Program-made: the position numbers and the translations under genes
IMG/VR virus record: IMGVR_UViG_3300027763_000128
Location: 1 to 36,642 of that record
Origin: a virus
Strand: one strand, 5' to 3'
DNA length: 36,642 bases
Notes under the pieces: model-generated
The model's input: only the letters and a program-made list of their open reading frames with translations
What the model was told of the DNA's origin: nothing
Databases searched by the model: none
Part shown: in pieces, positions 1-5,326 of the stretch
Numbering within the stretch: position 1 is the first letter of the stretch
Layout of the letters: the number at the start of each line of letters is the position of its first letter

Positions 1-290
1 GGATAGGGGGATACCCCCACCCTCTTTTTCTTTTTACGTTGAACTTTCATTAACTAATTATTAACAATAGAGTCCCATAACATACATTATGTTAAGTAGA
101 ATCGTTTAACGTCCTGTTTAGAAAGTCCCCCACCCTACCCCAAACGTATGATATCAGTATGTTTAAGGTAGTTTAAAATATTATATTTGATTTCCTTATA
201 AGGGTAGGGGTATGTATTTATATATATATATTAATACATTATTCAAAGCTAATATTATCTATCACTACGTTAGCATTCACATCTACCTGA
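1..290. repeat. Left copy of an imperfect terminal direct repeat
   Basis: Bases 1-99 are identical to 36322-36420, and 158-259 are identical to 36510-36611. Between these blocks the two copies differ in sequence and length (58 bp here, 89 bp at the right end). From 260 to 290 the copies differ at only a few positions, all third codon positions of the small terminase gene. The left copy holds a GGGGG-ATA-CCCCC hairpin at 6-18 and a CCCTACCC / GGGTAGGG inverted repeat (about 133-140 with 202-209). Together with 36149-36321 it forms the roughly 410-bp gap between terS and terL on the circle. No gene is seen in 1-238. Most likely a circular or permuted genome whose two contig ends come from different strains. 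Confidence 0.9.
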
Positions 291-556
291 GATCGTGTCA
301 ACTTAGGTTTATAGTATTCTATAATCGCATTGAAAGCTACTATTTTATCACGTGGGCTAAGTTCCTGCATAGCTTCTCTATAGTCATCAACTCCCTTCGT
401 CGTTAACCACTGCCCAAATTCCTCCCACTTAGATATACCTACCTTTTCAAGTACCTTAGTCTTGTGGTGCTTAGTTCCCTTTACCTTTAGTCCTTTGTGA
501 CCTGCTTTAAAGGACGTTGATACAGGCTCTCGCTTTCTTACTTTAGTCTCTGCCAT
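239..556 (-). CDS. terS: Putative terminase small subunit
   Basis: 105 residues. The N-terminal half is basic (Lys/Arg/His rich) and could contact DNA. The C-terminal half contains an ELSPRDKIVAFNAIIEYYKPKL stretch split around residue 75; a phrase of this form (ELSP-D--xAfxxixeyxxPKL) is characteristic of small terminase-like proteins in Bacteroidetes phages. Small subunits recognise the packaging site and recruit the large subunit. Position supports this: on the circular map it lies directly upstream of the large terminase in the same direction. It has its own promoter box at 580-587, just after a terminator at 603-628, so it is transcribed separately from the preceding early genes. The last 16 codons are present again, with synonymous changes only, at 36591-36642. 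Assignment rests on motif and position. Confidence 0.65.
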   Translation of the reverse strand: MAETKVRKREPVSTSFKAGHKGLKVKGTKHHKTKVLEKVGISKWEEFGQWLTTKGVDDYREAMQELSPRDKIVAFNAIIEYYKPKLTRSQVDVNANVVIDNISFE

Positions 557-579
557 TTTTTGTCATATTTGATATTACG

Positions 580-587
580 CAAAGGTA
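580..587 (-). promoter_or_regulatory. Promoter -7 box (TACCTTTG) of terS
   Basis: On the minus strand this reads TACCTTTG, an exact match to the Bacteroidetes -7 consensus TAnnTTTG. It lies 23 bp upstream of the terS start and immediately downstream of a terminator hairpin, so terS would have its own short leader. A T-run around 603-609 (minus strand) lies at roughly the -33 distance. Such boxes arise by chance about once per few kb, so position is the main support. Confidence 0.55.
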
Positions 588-602
588 ATCACATACAGGC
601 AT

Positions 603-628
603 AAAAAAAGACTCTATTAAAGAGTCTT
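603..628 (-). terminator. Rho-independent terminator ending the early operon
   Basis: On the minus strand an 8-bp perfect stem (AAGACTCT / AGAGTCTT, 609-616 with 621-628) with a TAAT loop is followed directly by a run of seven T. It follows the small membrane ORF at 655-753 and precedes the terS promoter box, so it separates early and late transcription. Confidence 0.8.
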
Positions 629-654
629 AAGTAGTTTGAAGGTATATGTATCGG

Positions 655-753
655 TTAACCTACGAGAGCTATCAGATAAGCCCCACAATAAAGGATAAAG
701 GCATACATTAGAACTTGAACGGCTATAATGCCAAATATAAGTACTTTACGCAT
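655..753 (-). CDS. Tiny single-span membrane peptide
   Basis: 32 residues, beginning MRKVLIFGIIAV, with one hydrophobic segment covering almost the entire peptide (about residues 4-31). The start codon overlaps the stop of the preceding gene by 8 nt, an arrangement repeated several times in this genome (for example at 8891, 10327, 12077). That coupling is the main argument that it is translated. It is the last ORF before the terminator at 603-628. No family recognised; it may be a membrane-acting small protein, but function is unknown. Confidence 0.5.
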   Translation of the reverse strand: MRKVLIFGIIAVQVLMYAFILYCGAYLIALVG

Positions 754-955
754 TGGTATGTTTGTTTTTGTTTGTGATTAATAAATTTAAAAAATGTTCC
801 CTCACTTCTAGATTGGTAACAGGAGCGGTAAAAATATGATGATCTAAGCATACACGACCTTCGTAAACTTTAGCCATTTGAATGAAGCCGTCCTGTGTGT
901 GTTTAATTGGTGAAATCGTGACGTGATAACTTCCGAATAGTTTCAATCGTTTCAT
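746..955 (-). CDS. Small hypothetical protein
   Basis: 69 residues beginning MKRLKLFG. An in-frame ATG 24 nt upstream (979) would sit inside the preceding gene. The ATG at 955 comes one base after that gene's TAA, so the shorter form is preferred. No recognised domain; the middle is rich in His, Val and aromatic residues, which suggests a small beta-rich fold, and the tail is Lys/Asn rich. Third gene of the Gp88 run. Confidence 0.6.
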   Translation of the reverse strand: MKRLKLFGSYHVTISPIKHTQDGFIQMAKVYEGRVCLDHHIFTAPVTNLEVREHFLNLLITNKNKHTNA

Positions 956-956
956 A

Positions 957-1664
957 TTATATAGATTTAGAGTTAACAACGAAGCCGCTTACATCTTTCT
1001 TAGCCTGTCCCTTAGCCTTCAAGCCTATAACAACATTCACACGATCGAAGTATCTTAGATCGGTTTCATCACCGTTTATAACTTTGTACCCATTCCATTC
1101 GATAGGCAAAGTATCACTAAATACTACGGCAATATTTCCGCCCATATGTAACACGTCAATCGCTTTCGTTTCATTGATTTCTGAGCGACTGAAAGTTAAC
1201 TTATAAGACGTGTTTAAGTACTTTTTGATATGATTTGGATTTTTTGTATAATCATAAAAAATAACATTCGGTAACTGTAGTAGTTCAATACCTGTATACT
1301 TTTTAGATAGTTCTATATGATCAATGTCGGAAGTTCCGTTCAAACGTATTGCTATAGTTCTATCTTGTTTTACAGCGATTGAAGATATATGAAGTATTTC
1401 GTCCACTAGGCGAATGTAGAAATTAGAACGCTCGTAAGCCCATAGTTTAGTCTTGTTTAATCTCGCATTTTGTACGTTTGAGAATGCTCCACGTCCTGCA
1501 GTATATAAGCAGGAACGTTTACAGCCCTCAGAGGCGAAAGGACAAAGGTTGAAACCTTCGAGTTGAGTTGATGGGGCTAAGTACAATATATACGTCTCTA
1601 TATTGTTCTTAATAGTCTTAGGGTTAGTGTTGCCTTTGCTTAGTAGTTTTGTGGTTTGTTTCAT
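957..1664 (-). CDS. Gp88-family protein (gene product 88)
   Basis: 235 residues matching the phage Gp88 family through a series of conserved blocks: LSKGNTNPKT near the N-terminus; a cysteine cluster C41-x6-C48-x3-C52 followed by LYTAGRG; RLNGTSD (107-113); YDYTK (137-141); TFSRSE (157-162); NGDETDLR (197-204); GLKAKG (214-219). The family is widespread in phages and plasmids, but its activity is, as far as I know, not established; the three close cysteines suggest a metal or iron-sulphur site (inference). The start is preceded by ACACAA, the leader motif shared by several early genes. It heads a run of small genes ending at the terminator at 603-628. Confidence 0.85.
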   Translation of the reverse strand: MKQTTKLLSKGNTNPKTIKNNIETYILYLAPSTQLEGFNLCPFASEGCKRSCLYTAGRGAFSNVQNARLNKTKLWAYERSNFYIRLVDEILHISSIAVKQDRTIAIRLNGTSDIDHIELSKKYTGIELLQLPNVIFYDYTKNPNHIKKYLNTSYKLTFSRSEINETKAIDVLHMGGNIAVVFSDTLPIEWNGYKVINGDETDLRYFDRVNVVIGLKAKGQAKKDVSGFVVNSKSI

Positions 1665-1683
1665 TTGTGTATATTTTATTTGT

Positions 1684-1860
1684 TTAAAGAATTGTGATTT
1701 GATAGCCTAATGATTTGATGATGTTTATATCGGTATGGCTGAAAGTTTTTTTATTTAATAAGTTAGCGAATTTCTGAGACGTTTCGCACACAGGGTACAT
1801 AAGATCGTTACCGTATACTGATTTCGTTTTTAATGTAATTTGTAGCATCTTGTTTGTCAT
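1684..1860 (-). CDS. Small hypothetical protein
   Basis: 58 residues beginning MTNKMLQITLKTKSVYGNDL, with YPVCE in the middle and IIKSLGYQITIL at the end. The pattern ( ...kSVYGNdLxYPV... KTfxxxDixxIKxLGyxI ) recalls a short conserved protein of Bacteroidetes phages and mobile elements whose function I do not know. The start has ACACA directly in front of the ATG, as in several other early genes. It lies 19 bp before the Gp88 gene and 10 bp after the 75-residue gene, so it is probably in one operon with both. Confidence 0.7.
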   Translation of the reverse strand: MTNKMLQITLKTKSVYGNDLMYPVCETSQKFANLLNKKTFSHTDINIIKSLGYQITIL

Positions 1861-1870
1861 TGTGTTTATT

Positions 1871-2098
1871 TTAGTTTTTAAATCCTTGGTTTTCGTTTAT
1901 TGCTTGTTTAAATCCTTTTAATACCTTGCACTCTTTTGCTTGTTTAGGTATGTAAACTATTTCGTTAAAAAAGTCAATATCAACGTGAGCTAAATAGAGT
2001 TTGCCTGTTTTTCTGTATAGCACTTTAGCGTTAAAATTTCTTTCAGAACTGTGTCCTAAATAGTTAACTAAGTCGATTGTTATTTTTTTATTTTTCAT
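1871..2098 (-). CDS. Small hypothetical protein
   Basis: 75 residues beginning MKNKKITIDLVNYLGHS, basic at both ends. The middle (VLYRKTGKLYLAHVDIDFFN) looks like a beta-hairpin, and the end is Lys-rich. No family recognised. It is the first gene of the Gp88 operon, divergent from the plus-strand gene at 2283-2495. No good TAnnTTTG box was found in front of it. Confidence 0.6.
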   Translation of the reverse strand: MKNKKITIDLVNYLGHSSERNFNAKVLYRKTGKLYLAHVDIDFFNEIVYIPKQAKECKVLKGFKQAINENQGFKN

Positions 2099-2265
2099 TA
2101 TATTAGTTTTTTATCGCTGCGGAATTGCTTTGATAGTGCAATGATACATACAGATGTAATACAATGTACACTATTCGTATATCATTAACATCACAATAAC
2201 AAAGTGATATATTTAACATTTAGTCAAACAATACCAACATATATATATAGTACTATGTAGCTATG
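2099..2265. promoter_or_regulatory. Divergent intergenic region with inverted repeats
   Basis: AT-rich spacer between the leftward Gp88 operon and the only rightward gene. It contains short inverted arms ATATCA (2179-2184) / TGATAT (2205-2210) with ATCAC / GTGAT just inside (2190-2194, 2204-2208). Placement between divergent genes, one a possible ribbon-helix-helix protein, makes it a plausible operator, but this is inference. Confidence 0.35.
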
Positions 2266-2273
2266 TACATTTG
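2266..2273 (+). promoter_or_regulatory. Promoter -7 box (TACATTTG), plus strand
   Basis: Exact TAnnTTTG match ending 9 nt before the ATG at 2283, so the transcript would have almost no leader. This also rules out translation from the TTG at 2271, which lies inside the box. Confidence 0.55.
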
Positions 2274-2282
2274 TATTCAGTT

Positions 2283-2495
2283 ATGGCGAAATATAAAACA
2301 GAGAGCAAACGTGTAAATATGGAAATCCCGATTTCACACATTGAACAGGTGAAAAAAGTAGTTCACGATTATTTAAGTATGCAAGGTTTAGCAGTTAAGC
2401 CGTCACGCCATAGACATATTAAGCGTGTTAACTGTTACCTGAGTAATGGATCAATTTTACTTTGCCCTCATTGTGAGAATGAGATCGAATTATGA
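2283..2495 (+). CDS. Small basic protein, possible ribbon-helix-helix regulator
   Basis: 70 residues beginning MAKYKTESKRVNMEIPIS; the only plus-strand gene in the window. A beta-strand-like KRVNMEIPIS followed by a helix-like HIEQVKKVVHDYLSMQG fits the ribbon-helix-helix pattern of small DNA-binding proteins. The C-terminus carries a single CPHC knuckle (C-x2-C), which could bind metal if the protein dimerises. A basic His/Arg patch lies in between. Start chosen at 2283 because an upstream in-frame TTG lies in the promoter box. Opposite orientation, own promoter and flanking repeat arrays suggest a regulator or a copy-control protein, but no homologue is recognised. Confidence 0.6.
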   Translation: MAKYKTESKRVNMEIPISHIEQVKKVVHDYLSMQGLAVKPSRHRHIKRVNCYLSNGSILLCPHCENEIEL

Positions 2496-2500
2496 CTTTT

Positions 2501-2570
2501 GTTAATGAATTGTTAATGTTAATGACTCGTTAATGACTCGTTAATGAATGGTTAACGTAATGTTAACGAT
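2501..2570. repeat. Cluster of GTTAATG / GTTAACG direct repeats
   Basis: About seven GTTAAT or GTTAAC units occur in 70 bp directly after the plus-strand gene, including two tandem copies of GTTAATGACTC. Density this high in noncoding DNA suggests a protein-binding array or slippage-derived repeat; function unknown. Confidence 0.6.
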
Positions 2571-2603
2571 AGTTGCTCAAAATCACATATTCTGCTACCT
2601 AAT

Positions 2604-2746
2604 TGCTCTTTCTGAAAAATTGCTCTTTGTGAAATGCTCTTTTAAGGCTCTAAATATCTTTCTAAGGTTATCTATTGCTCTTTGGTAGAAGTTGTCTTAA
2701 ATCGCCTTTAAATGCTCTTTACGATGCTATTTAGAGTTGCTATCTG
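2604..2746. repeat. Dispersed TGCTCTTT octamer array
   Basis: Five exact copies of TGCTCTTT (2604, 2621, 2635, 2676, 2713) and related forms (TGCTATTT 2725, TGCTATCT 2739), all in one orientation. The first three are 17 and 14 bp apart, the others about 40 bp apart. The region is noncoding on both strands. With the GTTAATG cluster, the hairpin at 2801 and the tandem repeats at 2952 it accounts for most of the 518-bp gap 2496-3013 between convergent genes. Confidence 0.6.
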
Positions 2747-2800
2747 ATATTACATCTCAAGTCTTTCTTTTTTAGTGGTTAGTTAGTGTTTAGAATGAGA

Positions 2801-2826
2801 AATGCCCCAACTATTATTGGGGCATT
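2801..2826. terminator. Bidirectional terminator hairpin
   Basis: Perfect 10-bp stem AATGCCCCAA / TTGGGGCATT with a 6-nt loop, between the convergent genes ending at 2495 (+) and 3014 (-). T-runs on either side are short (TTCTTG one way, TTTCTC the other), so it is probably a modest terminator in both directions. Confidence 0.65.
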
Positions 2827-2951
2827 CTTGTATATATCATCGAACTGCTTATTTGACTATTTTAACTTTGTGTAGAACTGAAGATTATAGATTTTGAGAA
2901 TTTTCACTTTTTTTACTTTTTTGGTATAGAATATTATTTCTGTAGATTTTC

Positions 2952-2987
2952 ACTTTTTCTACTTTTTCTACTTTTTCTACTATTTCT
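2952..2987. repeat. 9-bp tandem repeat (ACTTTTTCT)x4
   Basis: Three perfect copies of ACTTTTTCT and a fourth with one mismatch (ACTATTTCT); another ACTATTTCT lies at 3007-3015 across the stop codon of the next gene. The unit is nine bases, three codons long on the minus strand, directly after the TAG of the gene ending at 3014. Confidence 0.75.
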
Positions 2988-3013
2988 ATGTTTAGATATA
3001 GGATTCACTATTT

Positions 3014-3211
3014 CTACTTCACTTGTACTATTGACTTTAACTGTTCCATTATCTCATCAGCTTTATCTCCCCAAAACATTTCACATTTACCATCCTTAAT
3101 TGGCGATTCGGTGAAGTAATATTGATACATTGGGAAGTCAGGTTTATATGTGTACCTCTTACATTGTTCCTTTATTGGGCAGTTATTGCCCTTGCATAGT
3201 GTCTTATCCAT
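3014..3211 (-). CDS. Small cysteine-rich hypothetical protein
   Basis: 65 residues with four cysteines (C6, C11, C17, C43) arranged as C-x4-C-x5-C near the N-terminus (KGNNCPIKEQC) plus one in DGKC. The pattern looks like a small zinc or Fe-S knuckle protein often seen among Bacteroidetes phage early genes; function unknown. Ends with TAG, showing that TAG is a real stop here. The start overlaps the previous gene's stop by one base, so it is translationally linked to 3211-3393. Confidence 0.65.
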   Translation of the reverse strand: MDKTLCKGNNCPIKEQCKRYTYKPDFPMYQYYFTESPIKDGKCEMFWGDKADEIMEQLKSIVQVK

Positions 3212-3393
3212 TATCCGTATGTTTTGTTGTAGTATTGTTCTGCCGTCATATTACCATCACTTGTAACACCTGATGCCCAAGAGTTCATTATCTGATTCTT
3301 CTCCATTTGTTTAGCTTGTTCTAAAATATTGTTTGAAAATGCAAATCCAAATTCAATTCTTAATTTTTCTGTTAACCATTCTACTGCTGTCAT
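3211..3393 (-). CDS. Small hypothetical protein (EWL...AEQYYN type)
   Basis: 60 residues beginning MTAVEWLTEKLRIEFG and ending with TAEQYYNKTYG. This reads like a common short protein in Bacteroidetes phage genomes (amphipathic N-terminal helix, KQMEK motif, C-terminal EQYYN), of unknown function. The start overlaps the HNH gene's TGA by ATGA, and its stop overlaps the next start, so it is a compact three-gene unit. Confidence 0.65.
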   Translation of the reverse strand: MTAVEWLTEKLRIEFGFAFSNNILEQAKQMEKNQIMNSWASGVTSDGNMTAEQYYNKTYG

Positions 3394-4055
3394 AATTTTG
3401 TTTTTCGTATAAATAAGAATTTAAGCGTTGTTTTATTATTAAACCTACCTGTAAGCATATTAGACAAATGACTTCTTGATACCATATTATCTTTAGCTGC
3501 TTCTGTTACACTTTCATAAATTTTATTACTATTGATATCAATTACTTTTTTACAAGGTCTTGTAACCTTTTGTAATCCGTTTGCAAATGAATGCAATCCA
3601 TTTTCAGATTGAGTAACCCATTCAAGATTTTCTATTCTATTATCGTGCTTTACTCCATTTTTATGATTTACTTGTTTTTTATTTTTTGGATTATCAATAA
3701 ATTCTTGAGCAAGTAATCTATGTTGAAGCACGTTTTTTGGTTTTCCAGCAACCCAAATTTGTGTTTTCATATAACCATTATTGTCTTTTGTCCATTTTTT
3801 AAATTTATTTGTATTATGATTATACAATCTACCATCAATATATAATGTAATATTTGGTACTATATATTTCGCCGTTTGCTTTTCTTTAGCTTGAGTATTT
3901 GAATTTATTAGTACATCTTGTGAACTTGTAGTTTCCAATTTACCAAGAATCTGATTAAATTTTACTAAATGTTCGACTGTTGTTTGATTAGGATCTAACG
4001 CACCCTTCAAACTCATATAGTTTTTAGCTCTTTGTTTAGCTTCATCGTTACTCAT
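3390..4055 (-). CDS. HNH homing-type endonuclease fused to a small phage protein
   Basis: 221 residues. Residues about 1-50 (AKQRAKNYMSLKGALDPNQ...) resemble an independent short Bacteroidetes phage protein. From about 70 onward there is an HNH endonuclease: IDGRLYNHNTNKFKKW, HRLLAQEFIDNPKNKKQVNH, then NRIENLEWVTQSEN, the classic HNH_3 core, followed by a C-terminal DNA-binding module (KVIDINSNKIYESVTEAAKD...SRSHLSNMLTGR, NUMOD1-like). Such enzymes nick or cut DNA and spread by homing. Coding DNA from about 3400 to 3900 is visibly richer in A/T homopolymers than the flanking genes, consistent with recent acquisition. The fusion could be the result of insertion into the small gene. Confidence 0.85.
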   Translation of the reverse strand: MSNDEAKQRAKNYMSLKGALDPNQTTVEHLVKFNQILGKLETTSSQDVLINSNTQAKEKQTAKYIVPNITLYIDGRLYNHNTNKFKKWTKDNNGYMKTQIWVAGKPKNVLQHRLLAQEFIDNPKNKKQVNHKNGVKHDNRIENLEWVTQSENGLHSFANGLQKVTRPCKKVIDINSNKIYESVTEAAKDNMVSRSHLSNMLTGRFNNKTTLKFLFIRKTKL

Positions 4056-4070
4056 AATGTGTTATATATT

Positions 4071-4253
4071 TTACTTGTTTACGTTTACGTTGTGTCCTTT
4101 GCTACTCATATACTCCTTAATCTTACGCTTTGCATATTCATCAAAATCTTGCATCTTACTTGCTGGTATCGTATAACTCTTGCTCTTAGTTGATGGCTCG
4201 TTATACATTGGCTTTCGACCTGCGTTACGTTCGTTGTGTATTGGTTTACTCAT
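4071..4253 (-). CDS. Small basic protein, possible DNA-binding
   Basis: 60 residues beginning MSKPIHNERNAGRKPMYNE. An AGRKP hook-like N-terminus is followed by SYTIPASKMQDFDEYAKRKIKEY, which again fits a strand-plus-helix (ribbon-helix-helix-like) pattern. An upstream in-frame ATG at 4286 lies beyond the promoter box at 4274-4281, so the start at 4253 is preferred. It is the first gene of the short operon leading into the HNH gene. Candidate transcriptional regulator; not certain. Confidence 0.6.
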   Translation of the reverse strand: MSKPIHNERNAGRKPMYNEPSTKSKSYTIPASKMQDFDEYAKRKIKEYMSSKGHNVNVNK

Positions 4254-4273
4254 AGTATGTATGTTCTTATGTG

Positions 4274-4281
4274 CAAATATA
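4274..4281 (-). promoter_or_regulatory. Promoter -7 box (TATATTTG)
   Basis: Exact TAnnTTTG on the minus strand in the gap between the VRR-NUC gene and the 60-residue gene, 20 bp before the start at 4253. Predicted leader about 15 nt. Confidence 0.55.
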
Positions 4282-4295
4282 TGCAACTTAATTAA

Positions 4296-4805
4296 TTATT
4301 GATACTTATTTAATAGGTTATCATAGAACTTAAAAAACTCTTCCATCGAATGAACAATTACATACACACCACCTGATGCGGTGATACTTTCTTGATACTT
4401 CTTCTGCGCTTCTGATTGCTTGTCTTTCATCTTAATCTCAATCTTAACCGATATACCAACCTTATGCCCACCAATCACCACTCCGATGGTTGAATGGATA
4501 TCAGCCGTGCCTCGTGTTCCTTGACTTGGTGTAAAGGTAACACCTTGTGTACGATTGCCTATTTGTTGACCTGTTAAGCCATCTATGACCTTGTTAACCC
4601 TTGCTTGACCTTGATTGCTTACCCTCTCGGCTTGATGTCCTTCGTACTTGAGGTAATCGCATACACAAGCGGTTAGTCCGTTAGCTGTTGTGTCAGTTCT
4701 GCCGTAATGGTCAAAACTATCTTGTTGAGGTGTGATGCTTGGATACTTGGCTCGTGAGTATCGTTGCTTGGCTTGGATGATGCGTTGTTTTTCTTGTCTT
4801 GTCAT
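4296..4805 (-). CDS. VRR-NUC / PD-(D/E)xK nuclease
   Basis: 169 residues. The C-terminal half has the VRR-NUC nuclease layout: GTRGTADIH (D102), a strand KIEIK (E123, K125) giving the ExK metal-binding pair, then KQSEAQKKYQ (Q130, Q134) and the end motif ASGGVYVIVHSMEEF. These enzymes are structure-selective nucleases acting in replication or recombination (Holliday junction or flap processing). The N-terminal 60 residues are basic and may bind DNA. The ATG overlaps the stop of the gene at 4802-5017 by 4 nt. Location next to the candidate origin and primase-helicase fits a role in processing replication intermediates. Confidence 0.8.
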   Translation of the reverse strand: MTRQEKQRIIQAKQRYSRAKYPSITPQQDSFDHYGRTDTTANGLTACVCDYLKYEGHQAERVSNQGQARVNKVIDGLTGQQIGNRTQGVTFTPSQGTRGTADIHSTIGVVIGGHKVGISVKIEIKMKDKQSEAQKKYQESITASGGVYVIVHSMEEFFKFYDNLLNKYQ

Positions 4806-5017
4806 TGGTGTTCAAGTGTTAGTCCTAACTGGACTATTAGTTTTATAATGTTTTCGTTTCGTTGCGACATTGCGTTAAGTATTGTTGGTATCGTATACTC
4901 ACCTGTTCCCCTTCGAGGCGGTTCATCTTGTCGGTCTTGAGTAAGATTAAATCCTTGCGTTGTGATGAGGTCAAATGTTCTCGTACTTGTAAGGATAATC
5001 GGTTTGCTTGTTGACAT
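4802..5017 (-). CDS. Small hypothetical protein in a doubly open region
   Basis: 71 residues beginning MSTSKPIILTSTRTFD and ending LIVQLGLTLEHQ; no family recognised. Its stop overlaps the VRR-NUC start (ATGA), the coupling seen across this genome. A second frame (5040 to 4843, 65 residues, beginning MNSNILKLCQQ) is also open over the same DNA and starts after an ACAA-ATG context. By hand count, GC at codon positions 1/2/3 is about 48/41/31 percent in the 4802-5017 frame. The alternative frame would therefore have its highest GC at position 3, unlike the neighbouring nuclease gene. I therefore prefer this frame, but overlapping translation of both is possible. Confidence 0.5.
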   Translation of the reverse strand: MSTSKPIILTSTRTFDLITTQGFNLTQDRQDEPPRRGTGEYTIPTILNAMSQRNENIIKLIVQLGLTLEHQ

Positions 5018-5041
5018 AGTTTAAGGATGTTTGAGTTCATT

Positions 5042-5050
5042 TGTGGATAA
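5042..5050 (-). promoter_or_regulatory. Consensus DnaA box
   Basis: The minus strand reads TTATCCACA, the perfect consensus DnaA binding site. A weaker variant (TTATCAACT) follows at 5061-5069. Both abut the TGCGACAT array, and the phage encodes a protein with a DnaA domain IV (8533-8898). Confidence 0.7.
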
Positions 5051-5068
5051 GTTTATAAAGTTATCAAC

Positions 5069-5326
5069 TGCGACATAGGTGCGACATTTTTTAGACCAAT
5101 GTCGCAGTAAATGTCGCAGTAGTTTTTCAATGATACCAATGGTTTCAGAGCCTTACTGCGACATATGTCGCACTTTGCGTTTTCAAAATATTTTTTTAGA
5201 AATTTCATTTTCATAATCTTTTTAGTAGGTGCGACATTCAAAATGTCGCAGTTGGTGTTAAATCGTTGATATCATTGAGTTTGCAAGGAATATTAGGTGC
5301 GACATACTGCGACATTGGTGCGACAT
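5069..5326. repeat. TGCGACAT iteron array, candidate replication origin
   Basis: Eleven exact copies of the octamer occur in 258 bp. Forward starts are 5069, 5080, 5157, 5230, 5298, 5308, 5319; inverted copies (ATGTCGCA) are at 5099, 5111, 5165, 5243. Spacing is mostly 10-13 bp, about one helical turn, and 5157-5172 is the perfect palindrome TGCGACATATGTCGCA. An AT-rich stretch (about 5182-5226) lies inside the array. The last copy touches the stop codon of the primase-helicase. A small open frame (5053-5241) runs through the array but encodes only translated repeats. A DnaA box lies at one end. Iteron-type origin is the best reading; a multi-copy operator is the alternative. Confidence 0.8.

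Noticed and set aside
4843-5040. 65-residue frame (MNSNILKLCQQ...) as the main gene
   Set aside because: Its codon-position GC is highest at position 3, against the neighbouring gene, and it is not coupled to the nuclease; kept only as an alternative.
5053-5241. 62-residue minus-strand frame within the octamer array
   Set aside because: Its sequence mostly translates the TGCGACAT repeats (repeated CDI and AP pieces); no start context and no coupling. The DNA is better explained as a noncoding repeat array.
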